Assembly: GCF_000421845.1 (NCBI RefSeq)
Contig: NZ_ATXU01000014.1
Location: forward strand, 1-38,531
Origin: Leucobacter chironomi DSM 19883
GTDB taxonomy: Bacteria; Actinomycetota; Actinomycetes; Actinomycetales; Microbacteriaceae
Direction: 5' to 3'
Length of the DNA stretch: 38,531 nt
Shown: positions 15,998 through 23,443 of the stretch, piece by piece
Layout of the letters: each line of letters opens with the position of its first letter
How positions within the stretch are numbered: position 1 is the stretch's first letter
Translations under genes and position numbers: made by a program
The notes under the pieces: model-generated
Databases searched by the model: none
What the model saw: only the letters and a program-made list of their open reading frames with translations
What the model was told of the DNA's origin: nothing

Positions 15998-16639
15998 TCA
16001 GTACCAGGACGGCTTGTCGCCGTCGGTGCCGGGCTTGTTCACGCCAAGCGAGGCGCCGATGCTGTCGGCCGGGTTCTTGACGAGTTCGGCGACGAGCGCG
16101 CCGACGCTCTTGCGGGACACCTCGGTGCCCTGGAAGGGCTCGCCCTTCTGGGTCAGCTCGTAGTCGACCTCATCATCGTCGGACAGCCAGGCGGGACGGA
16201 TGATCGTGTAGTCGAGGTCGGACTCCTCGATCACTTTCGCGGCGGCGCTGTACGTCTGCAGGTATCCGCCGTCGAGCATCTGGTGATTCCACTTGCCGTA
16301 CTCGCCGGGAACCTCGTCGTAGATGCCGAGGGTCGAGATCCAGATCAAACGTCGCGTTCCCGCGGCGGTCAGCGCTGCGACGACGGCGCGGGCTTGAGCT
16401 TCGATGTCGCTTCCGCCGAGGTTCGCGTAGACGATGTCCTGTCCCGTGACAGTGCGTGTGAGGAGATCTTTGTCGAGCACGTCACCCTCGACGACCTGCA
16501 CGCGGACGCTGGGAACATCCGGCAGGCTCTGGGGGCGACGCAGGTAGAGGGTCAGCTCGTTGGCAGGCTCCTCGAGGAGCGCGGCGATGGCGTGTTTTGC
16601 GATGCGTCCGCCGGCTCCGAGCACGGTGATCTTCGTCAT
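15998..16639 (-). CDS. NAD(P)-binding Rossmann protein (NmrA/SDR-like)
   Basis: 213 residues with the Rossmann start MTKITVLGAGGRIAKH (GxGGxxA), VVEGDVLD, IWISTLGIYDEVPG and YTIIRPAWLSDDDE. It is an atypical, short SDR of the NAD(P)H-binding NmrA-like group. The classic YxxxK pair is not obvious, so it could sense redox state rather than catalyse. AGAGGA precedes ATG at 16639. It lies 37 bases after the AcuI-like gene. Confidence 0.88.
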   Translation of the reverse strand: MTKITVLGAGGRIAKHAIAALLEEPANELTLYLRRPQSLPDVPSVRVQVVEGDVLDKDLLTRTVTGQDIVYANLGGSDIEAQARAVVAALTAAGTRRLIWISTLGIYDEVPGEYGKWNHQMLDGGYLQTYSAAAKVIEESDLDYTIIRPAWLSDDDEVDYELTQKGEPFQGTEVSRKSVGALVAELVKNPADSIGASLGVNKPGTDGDKPSWY

Positions 16640-16676
16640 GGACTTCCTCTTTCGTTTGTGTGGTCTTGGGGGATGG

Positions 16677-17663
16677 TCAGCGGTTCACGTCGACGACGAT
16701 CCGGCCGCGGATGCGGCCGTCCAGAAGGTCATCGGCAACGGAGAGGGCCTCGCTCAGGCCGACCTCGCGGCTCATAGCGGGCAGCAAGTCCAGGTCGAGC
16801 TCGTCGGCCAGGCGGTTCCATGCTGCGACGCGCTTGTCGTGGGGCTGGGTGACGCTGTTGAGGCCGAGCAGGCTCACCCCGCGCAGGATGAACGGTGCGA
16901 CGGTGGCGGGCAGATCCATGCCCTGTGCGTTCCCGCATGCGGCGACGGCGCCGCCCGCCTTCGTCCCGGCACAGGCATTCGCAAGGGTATGGCTGCCGAC
17001 GGAGTCGATCGCAGCCGCCCAGCGTTCCTTGCCGAGCGGCCGGCCGGGCTCCGACAGCTCTGTCCGGTCGATGATCGTCATCGCGCCGAGGCGGCGCAGG
17101 TAGTCGGCTTCAGCGGGACGGCCGGTCGACGCAACGACCGAGTAGCCGCCGCTTGCCAGTAGCGCGATCGCGAACCCGCCGACTCCGCCGTTCGCGCCCG
17201 TGACGAGGACGTCACCCGCATCAGGGCTGAGGCCGTGCGATTCGAGGGCCATGAGGGAGAGCATCGCCGTGTATCCGGCCGTGCCGATCGACATGGCCTG
17301 CCGCTCCGAGATCGCGTCAGGAACCGGCACGAGCCAGTCCGCGCTCACGCGAGCCCGCTGGGTGAGGCCGCCCCAGTGCGTCTCGCCGATGCCCCATCCA
17401 TTCACCAGCACCCGGTCACCAGGCGCATAAGAGGGGCTGTCGCTGTGTTCCACGACACCGGCGAGGTCGATCCCGGGCACCATCGGGAAGCGACGCACGA
17501 CTGGCGCCTTTCCCGTGATCGCGAGGGCATCTTTGTAGTTCAGGCCGCTGTACGACACGCGCACCGTGACGTCACCGTCAGGTAGCTCGCTCTCGTCGAG
17601 TTCGCGCAGCGCTGCCTGGTGTCCGGCGTCGGTCTTGTCGATGGAGATTGCGCTGAACATCAT
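16677..17663 (-). CDS. acuI: MDR-family quinone/acrylyl-CoA reductase (AcuI-like)
   Basis: 328 residues of the zinc-free medium-chain reductase family: SGLNYKDALAITGKAP, PGIDLAGVVEHS, the nucleotide loop LVTGANGGVGGFAI and an AIDSVGSHTLANA segment. This matches AcuI/YhdH, NADPH-dependent acrylyl-CoA reductases that detoxify acrylyl-CoA. The start MMFSAISIDK overlaps the TetR stop (ATGATG). The substrate assignment follows from family resemblance, and the TetR-acuI pairing supports it. Confidence 0.85.
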   Translation of the reverse strand: MMFSAISIDKTDAGHQAALRELDESELPDGDVTVRVSYSGLNYKDALAITGKAPVVRRFPMVPGIDLAGVVEHSDSPSYAPGDRVLVNGWGIGETHWGGLTQRARVSADWLVPVPDAISERQAMSIGTAGYTAMLSLMALESHGLSPDAGDVLVTGANGGVGGFAIALLASGGYSVVASTGRPAEADYLRRLGAMTIIDRTELSEPGRPLGKERWAAAIDSVGSHTLANACAGTKAGGAVAACGNAQGMDLPATVAPFILRGVSLLGLNSVTQPHDKRVAAWNRLADELDLDLLPAMSREVGLSEALSVADDLLDGRIRGRIVVDVNR

Positions 17664-18307
17664 GCTCTCCCGGGATGGATGCGGACAGATGCGAGGTAAC
17701 CGGCGAAGAACACTTCCATCGGTCGGACGTCGCGGGTCAGGCGGGCGCGAAGGATCGCGCCTTCCCAACCCACCCAGAAGAACGACGCCAGTTCGTCGCA
17801 GTCGGAGCCGGGCGGGATCTCGTCTGCGTCTGCGGCCAGTCGCAGGCACGCCGCGACGCGACGTTCCCAGTCGCGAAGCACGTCTTCGAGCGCTTCACGG
17901 TAGCCGTCGGGGAGGGAGGAGACCTCTTGGCCGAGGTTGCCGACTAGGCACCCTCGTTCGAAGTCATGTCGCACCATGCCGGCCTTGGCATCGTCCACGA
18001 ACCGCGTCAGGCGTTCCAGCGGCGACGGCCCCTCTTCGAGCAGCCATCGGTCGAGCTTGCGAGCGAAGTAGTCCGCATACCGTTGCAGCACCTCGAATCC
18101 GAACGCGTCCTTGCTGTCGAAGTAGTGGTAGAAGGAGCCCTTCGGCACGCCGACACGCTTCAGGACCGCGTCGATGCCGGTCGCGCTCATGCCCTGCGTT
18201 GTGAGGACTTCCATGCCGCAGCGCAACAGCGCTTCCCGCGTGTCTCCGTGCTCGCGAGGGATCTTCGGGGGCCGTCCCCGGCGTGGTCGAGCTGCGATGT
18301 CGGTCAT
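17660..18307 (-). CDS. TetR-family regulator (AcuR-like)
   Basis: 215 residues. The N-terminus has a basic arm RPRRGRPPKIPR and a TetR DNA-binding domain (about residues 22 to 68, ending PKGSFYHYFDSKDAFG). The ligand-binding domain carries FERGCLVGNLGQEVS, a motif common in AcuR-like TetR proteins that regulate acrylate reductases. Overlap with the acuI-like gene start and the operator just upstream indicate autoregulation of the whole set. Confidence 0.9.
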   Translation of the reverse strand: MTDIAARPRRGRPPKIPREHGDTREALLRCGMEVLTTQGMSATGIDAVLKRVGVPKGSFYHYFDSKDAFGFEVLQRYADYFARKLDRWLLEEGPSPLERLTRFVDDAKAGMVRHDFERGCLVGNLGQEVSSLPDGYREALEDVLRDWERRVAACLRLAADADEIPPGSDCDELASFFWVGWEGAILRARLTRDVRPMEVFFAGYLASVRIHPGRA

Positions 18308-18314
18308 GACAGCG

Positions 18315-18320
18315 AATTTA
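18315..18320 (-). promoter_or_regulatory. Probable -10 box giving a leaderless tetR mRNA
   Basis: On the minus strand TAAATT fits the actinobacterial TAnnnT -10 consensus and ends seven bases before the ATG at 18307. Transcription would begin at or next to the start codon, and no ribosome site is visible, so the message is probably leaderless. No clear -35 box was found. Confidence 0.45.
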
Positions 18321-18337
18321 GACCGACCGTCTCTAAA
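18317..18337. promoter_or_regulatory. TetR-type operator
   Basis: Nested dyads: TTTAGA and TCTAAA separated by nine bases, and inside them AGAC-CGACC-GTCT. The core AGAC-N5-GTCT is a recurring operator form for TetR repressors related to AcuR. It overlaps the presumed -10 box of the tetR-acuI set, so binding would shut the promoter. Confidence 0.6.
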
Positions 18338-18616
18338 TAACTACAAGTGCGCGCAGAGCATGCAGAGATCGGCCATCTGATGCAGTAATCGGCCAGTGCG
18401 CTTGTCATTAGCTCAATGTCAGACGGGAGAGTCGTCATCGAATCCATGGCGCAGGCGATGGATGCTGCGCACCCGCTGTGTGCCCGCGGAGACTTCCTGC
18501 GGCCTGCCTCGCCCTAACCTTGCGTTGGACTCGCTGGAGTTCCTCTCCAACGTCACCTCAGAGCCACCACGCCTCTTGCAGGTCGAGGAACGGTATCCGT
18601 GCCGGAGAATGGGTGG
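18338..18616. other. Non-coding junction between chromosomal set and mobile island
   Basis: No convincing gene, tRNA or terminator. A minus-strand frame through 18419 to 18560 (containing GGSEVTLERNSSESNARLG) looks slightly more protein-like than a random frame and could be a decayed gene end, but has no start or family. This may be near the left edge of the mobile island. Confidence 0.3.
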
Positions 18617-19702
18617 ATGCCTGAATCCTGTGCCTTCTGTGGGTCGCCGGGGCCCCTGACCCGCGAGCACGTTTTCGGTCAGTGGGTGAGCAGGATTGGT
18701 TTGGATCTCGCACCGATGCGTCATCATGCGGGTCCGTTGAATGCTCTGCCGCGCGTCATGGGGGAGCAGCCCCCATTCCGGCAAACGGTGAAGAGCTTCT
18801 GTGCTCCGTGTAATAACGGGTGGATGAGCAATCTCGAAACGGTCGCGCAGCGGGTGTTGACCCCGCTGATCCTGGACGAGCCCGGAACGATCACGCTCGA
18901 AGATCAAGCAGCGATCGCGACGTGGGTGCAGAAGACCGCGCTGACAGCGATGCTCCTGTCCAGCAAGGAACAGAGGGAGAACGGCTACGGGCTCTCTCCG
19001 TCGGAGTACAGGGCACTGTACGAACGTCGCGAGTTGATGCAACCGCTGGAGTTCAGTCAGTTCTGGGTCGGCAGATTCAAGGGAATCAACGGGTTCTCGG
19101 CTGTACGTGTTACCCCGCTGACGGTTCGCATTCCGGGGTTCCCCGAGCCGGCGCTGCCTCAGGGGTACGCGATGACGGTCGTCGTCGGTGCGCTCCTGCT
19201 GCACGGTGTGCGGTTCACCACTCCGGGTCTTCAGGCGGACACGACGACGGATCTCGGGATGCCACAGTTGTGGCCATCAGACACGTCGGTGACGTGGCCA
19301 GCTGGACGGACATGCACGGAGAAGTCTCTGCTCGCACTTGCAGACGGGGGTACGTTGCGTGCACTGGACGGTGAGGTGCGACTGCAACCTTGGTCCCACG
19401 CAGCTCACCTCCCGCGGAGTGCCTTCGAAAATGGTGCAGTCAAAGTCCCCGCGCTATGCCGCAAGCACGACATCTATTACCCCGTTGCGCTCTTGCGAGA
19501 AGCGCACCAGGGACGGTTCTACGCATTCATGGCTTCGTGCGAGTGCAGCGCCTATCTGATCCATACGGACTCTGACCGCGTCCGTTTCCGAGCCGCGGGT
19601 GAACCGGAGGGCATCGCGGCAATGTACGCCGACCTGACTGGGGACGAGTTCCTCATCGAGGATCAGGTCGGGGAGTTCGCCTGCAAGAGGCTGCCCGCCT
19701 GA
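18617..19702 (+). CDS. HNH-like zinc-binding protein of unknown role
   Basis: 361 residues from ATG 18617 (GGAG nine bases before); GTG 18599 with GAGGAAC upstream would add six residues. The N-terminus reads ESCAFCGSPGPLTREHVFGQW and then FCAPCNNGWMSNLE: a CxxC, a His in REH and a second CxxCN, the arrangement of HNH-type nuclease zinc motifs. The other 270 residues match nothing I know and contain further cysteines (CRKHD, CECS). The gene adjoins the relaxase gene and may be island cargo. Confidence 0.7.
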   Translation: MPESCAFCGSPGPLTREHVFGQWVSRIGLDLAPMRHHAGPLNALPRVMGEQPPFRQTVKSFCAPCNNGWMSNLETVAQRVLTPLILDEPGTITLEDQAAIATWVQKTALTAMLLSSKEQRENGYGLSPSEYRALYERRELMQPLEFSQFWVGRFKGINGFSAVRVTPLTVRIPGFPEPALPQGYAMTVVVGALLLHGVRFTTPGLQADTTTDLGMPQLWPSDTSVTWPAGRTCTEKSLLALADGGTLRALDGEVRLQPWSHAAHLPRSAFENGAVKVPALCRKHDIYYPVALLREAHQGRFYAFMASCECSAYLIHTDSDRVRFRAAGEPEGIAAMYADLTGDEFLIEDQVGEFACKRLPA

Positions 19703-19745
19703 CGCGATCGGCCGTGGCAAGCGCTGGGAGGCGTACCTGCTGCAT

Positions 19746-22700
19746 GTGACGGTCTCGATGCGAGTGATGTCCGCGGGTTACGGCTACAGATACCTATTAC
19801 GCACGGTCGTTGCGGGCGACGGCGACAGATTGCTCTCGACCCCGCTGACGCGCTATTACGCCGAGGTTGGCACTCCACCGGGCCAGTGGCTTGGCGCTGG
19901 CGTCGCGGCGCTTGGCGGGGTGATCGCGGAGGGCGATCAGGTCACCGAAGGCCAGCTCGAACTCCTCCTCGGTCTCGGTCGGCACCCGGTTACGGGTGCT
20001 CCGCTCGGGCTGGAGTATCCGGCCTACAAGTCCGTGGCCGAGCGGATCGCGCAGCGCGTCGCCGCGCTCGATCCCGACCTTGGGCCGGCCAGCCGTGCGG
20101 AGGCGACCGTAGCAATCGAGGCCGAGGAGGCCGCACGCGGGACGCGCCGGGCGGTTGCGGGCTACGACTTCACCTTCTCCATTCCGAAGTCCGCCAGTGT
20201 GCTCTGGGCGGTGGCCGATGCGGGGACGCAGGCGCTTATCGCGGACGCGCATCACTCGGCGGTTGCGGAGGTGGTTGCGTTCATGGAGCGGGAGGTTGCA
20301 GCGACCCGCACGGGTGCAACCGGCCGCGACGGCGCGGTTGCACAGGTCGACGTCGCAGGTCTGATCGGCACCGCGTTCGACCACTACGACAGCCGGGCGG
20401 GCGACCCCCATCTGCACACGCACGTCGTCATCAGCAACAAGGTCCAGACCGTCCTCGACGGGAAATGGCGCAGCCTGGATGGGCGGCCGATGCACGCCGC
20501 AGTGGTCGCGCTCTCCGAACTGCACGAGGCGGTCTTCGCGGACCACCTCACCCGAATGCTCGGCGTCTCTTGGGAGGCGCGCGACATGGGCCGCGACCGG
20601 AACCCCGCCTGGGCGGTCACCGGGGTGCCGGAGGCACTGGTCAAGGAGTTCTCGACGCGTGCCCAGCACATCGACGCAGAGACCGACCGGCTCATCGAGC
20701 GCTACGTCGAGACGCATGGGCGGCGGCCGTCGCCGGCGACGATCATGAAGCTCCGCGCCCAGGCCACGCTCTCCACTCGGCCGGAGAAGGAGGTGCGGTC
20801 GCTGGCCGCCCTCACGGCTTCGTGGCGGGAACGGGCCGGGAGGGTGCTCGGGTCGGATGCGACCTCGTGGGCGCGCGGCGTGACGGCGAACGAGGAGCCG
20901 TTGCTGTTGCGTGCCGACGACGTGCCTTTGGACGTGATCGACTCGCTCGGGGCAGACGTCGTGGCCGCGGTTGCGGAAAAGCGCTCCACTTGGCATCGCT
21001 GGAACCTCACCGCCGAGGCCGCTCGGCAGACAATGGCCTACCGGTTCGCGTCGACCGAGGATCGCGAAGCCATCGTCGGAATGGTCGTTGACGCTGCCGA
21101 GGCGGCCTCGCTGCGCTTGACCCCGCCGGAGCTCGCATCCAGCCCGGCGGAGTTCCGCCGACCGGACGGCACGAGCGTGTTCCGTCCGAAGCACTCCGCG
21201 CTGTTCTCCTCCGAGGCGCTGCTGGCCGCCGAAGACCGCCTCCTCGAGCGCGCCCGCACCACCACGGCGCCGACGGTGCCGCTGACCACCGTCGAACGAA
21301 TCACGAAGCGCCCCGACAGCAAGGGCCGGATGCTCGGAGACGACCAGGCGGCCGCGCTGACGAAGATCGCGGTCTCCGGGCGCAGGGTCGATGTGCTGGT
21401 CGGCCCGGCGGGGGCGGGGAAGACGACGGCGATGTCGGCGTTGCGGCGGGCGTGGGAGCACGAGCACGGGCGCGGCAGCGTGGTGGGGCTCGCGCCGTCC
21501 GCGGTCGCCGCGCAGGTCCTGGCCGATGACCTCGGCATCCAGACCGAGAACACCGCGAAGTGGCTCGACACCCACGACCGCACCGGCGAGACGTTCCGCA
21601 AGGGTCAGCTCGTCATCGTCGATGAGGCGTCGCTGGCGGGCACGCTCTCCCTCGACCGCATCACCACCTTGGCGGCGGAGGCCGGGGCGAAGGTGCTGCT
21701 GGTCGGGGATCACGCCCAGCTACAGTCCGTTTCTGCCGGGGGCGCGTTTTCCCTCCTCGTTCACGACCGCGACGACGCCCCGGAGCTGGTCGACGTGCAC
21801 CGGTTCGTCAACGTGTGGGAGAAGACCGCATCCCTCGCTCTGCGGTACGGCCGCACCGACGTCATTGACACCTACGCCGAGCACGGCCGCGTGATCGGCG
21901 GGGAGACCGAGGAGATGATCGACGCCGCCTACACCGCCTGGCGTACGGACACCCTGGCCGGGCGAGCCAGCGTCCTCGTGACCGACTCCAACGAGTCCGT
22001 CCGAGCGCTCAACAACAGGGCGCGGGCTGATCTGATCCTCGATGGCATCGTGAACGCCCGCCGCGAGGTCGAGCTGCACGACGGCACGAGAGCCGCGACC
22101 GGGGATACCGTCATCACCCGCCGCAACGACCGTCGCCTGCGCGCCGGCCGGTCCTGGGTCCGTAACGGCGACAGATGGAACATCACCGAGGTTCGGGACG
22201 ACGGCGCCCTCACCCTCCGCCGCGCAGGCAAGCGATGGGGCGCATCGGTCGTGGTCCCGGCCAAGTACGCGGCCGAACATCTCGACCTCGGCTACGCCGT
22301 CACGTCCTACCGGGCGCAGGGCATCACGGTCGACTCCTCGCACGTCCTGGCGGATGCGTCGATGACCAGAGAGACGTTCTACGTCGCTATGACCCGTGGC
22401 CGCGAAGAGAACATCGCCTACGTCGCTGTCGATAAGCCCGACCCCGCCCACGACGGCCTGCACCCCGGTGAGAACACCGAGGCCACCGCCCGGTCGGTGT
22501 TGTTCGGGATGCTGCGGCACGTCGGCGCCGAGCTGTCGGCGCACGAGACGATCACCGCCGAGCAGGACGCCTGGGGCTCAATTGCGCAGCTCGCTGCCGA
22601 GTACGAGACCCTGGCTGCTGCCGCACAACACGACCGCTGGGCCGCACTCGTCCGCTCGTCGGGGCTCAGCGACGACGACGCAGACGACGCGATCGCTTCA

Positions 22701-23300
22701 CCCGCATTCGGCGCATTGACCGCAGAGCTCCGCCGGGCAGAGGCGAACCAGCACGACGTCGAGACCCTACTGCCGCGCCTCGTGGGAGCACGCGGGTTCG
22801 GGGACGCCGATGACATCGCGGCCGTCCTGCACTACCGCGTCGCCAAGGCGACCGCGCGGCCGGCGGGGTCCGGTCGCGCGCGGAAGGCACCACGCTTGAT
22901 CGCCGGCCTCATCCCCGAAGCCACTGGCACAGTGCCGTCCGAGATGCGGCAGGCGCTGACCGAGCGACGCGACCTTATCGAGACCCGGGCCGATGTGCTC
23001 CTCGACACCGCGCTCACTGAGAAGCACGAGTGGATCACGAAACTCGGCCTCCAGCCGAAGCAGGCGCGAGCAGCCCACGCATGGCGGAACGCCGCTCGCA
23101 CCCTCGCTGCCTACCGTGACCGCTACGGCGTCACTGGGCCTGCACCCCTCGGAGCACCCGCCGAGGCCGAGACTCAGAAGATCGACGCCGCCCGCGCCCG
23201 CGCCGCGCTCGACCGGGCTAAGAACCTCGCCCAGGCCGAGCAGCCTGACCAGGGGTCATCGCGCCGCACGGGCGCGCGGAGGGTCGGGCCGTCGTTGTAA
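19746..23300 (+). CDS. MobF-family relaxase-helicase (TrwC/TraA-like)
   Basis: 1184 residues from GTG 19746. The N-terminal relaxase domain has tyrosines at 12, 14, 16 and a YY pair at about 38 to 39 followed by PPGQWLGAGVAALGG, the FSIPKSAS motif, and the metal-binding His222, His224 and His226 in HLHTHVVIS. The second half is an SF1 helicase: Walker A GPAGAGKT (553 to 560), VDEAS (625 to 629), GDHAQLQSV and a late VTSYRAQGITVDSSH. It would nick at oriT, stay bound to the strand and unwind it during conjugative transfer. No coupling protein or secretion genes are nearby, suggesting a mobilisable rather than self-transmissible element. Confidence 0.95.
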   Translation: MTVSMRVMSAGYGYRYLLRTVVAGDGDRLLSTPLTRYYAEVGTPPGQWLGAGVAALGGVIAEGDQVTEGQLELLLGLGRHPVTGAPLGLEYPAYKSVAERIAQRVAALDPDLGPASRAEATVAIEAEEAARGTRRAVAGYDFTFSIPKSASVLWAVADAGTQALIADAHHSAVAEVVAFMEREVAATRTGATGRDGAVAQVDVAGLIGTAFDHYDSRAGDPHLHTHVVISNKVQTVLDGKWRSLDGRPMHAAVVALSELHEAVFADHLTRMLGVSWEARDMGRDRNPAWAVTGVPEALVKEFSTRAQHIDAETDRLIERYVETHGRRPSPATIMKLRAQATLSTRPEKEVRSLAALTASWRERAGRVLGSDATSWARGVTANEEPLLLRADDVPLDVIDSLGADVVAAVAEKRSTWHRWNLTAEAARQTMAYRFASTEDREAIVGMVVDAAEAASLRLTPPELASSPAEFRRPDGTSVFRPKHSALFSSEALLAAEDRLLERARTTTAPTVPLTTVERITKRPDSKGRMLGDDQAAALTKIAVSGRRVDVLVGPAGAGKTTAMSALRRAWEHEHGRGSVVGLAPSAVAAQVLADDLGIQTENTAKWLDTHDRTGETFRKGQLVIVDEASLAGTLSLDRITTLAAEAGAKVLLVGDHAQLQSVSAGGAFSLLVHDRDDAPELVDVHRFVNVWEKTASLALRYGRTDVIDTYAEHGRVIGGETEEMIDAAYTAWRTDTLAGRASVLVTDSNESVRALNNRARADLILDGIVNARREVELHDGTRAATGDTVITRRNDRRLRAGRSWVRNGDRWNITEVRDDGALTLRRAGKRWGASVVVPAKYAAEHLDLGYAVTSYRAQGITVDSSHVLADASMTRETFYVAMTRGREENIAYVAVDKPDPAHDGLHPGENTEATARSVLFGMLRHVGAELSAHETITAEQDAWGSIAQLAAEYETLAAAAQHDRWAALVRSSGLSDDDADDAIASPAFGALTAELRRAEANQHDVETLLPRLVGARGFGDADDIAAVLHYRVAKATARPAGSGRARKAPRLIAGLIPEATGTVPSEMRQALTERRDLIETRADVLLDTALTEKHEWITKLGLQPKQARAAHAWRNAARTLAAYRDRYGVTGPAPLGAPAEAETQKIDAARARAALDRAKNLAQAEQPDQGSSRRTGARRVGPSL

Positions 23301-23443
23301 GCGAGGATGGCTGCGCGGGCGTTGGTCGCCGTGTCGTCTTCGCTCCGGCCCTGGAGGTCGGGCATCATGGGTAGCACCATGACTGTTCGAGTCGAATCGG
23401 CGACACGTATCTCCTGACACCGTTCGCCAGGAGGGAGCTAGAT

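Noticed and set aside
19797..21713. 638-codon minus-strand open frame
   Set aside because: Antisense shadow of the relaxase gene; Arg-rich with no motifs.
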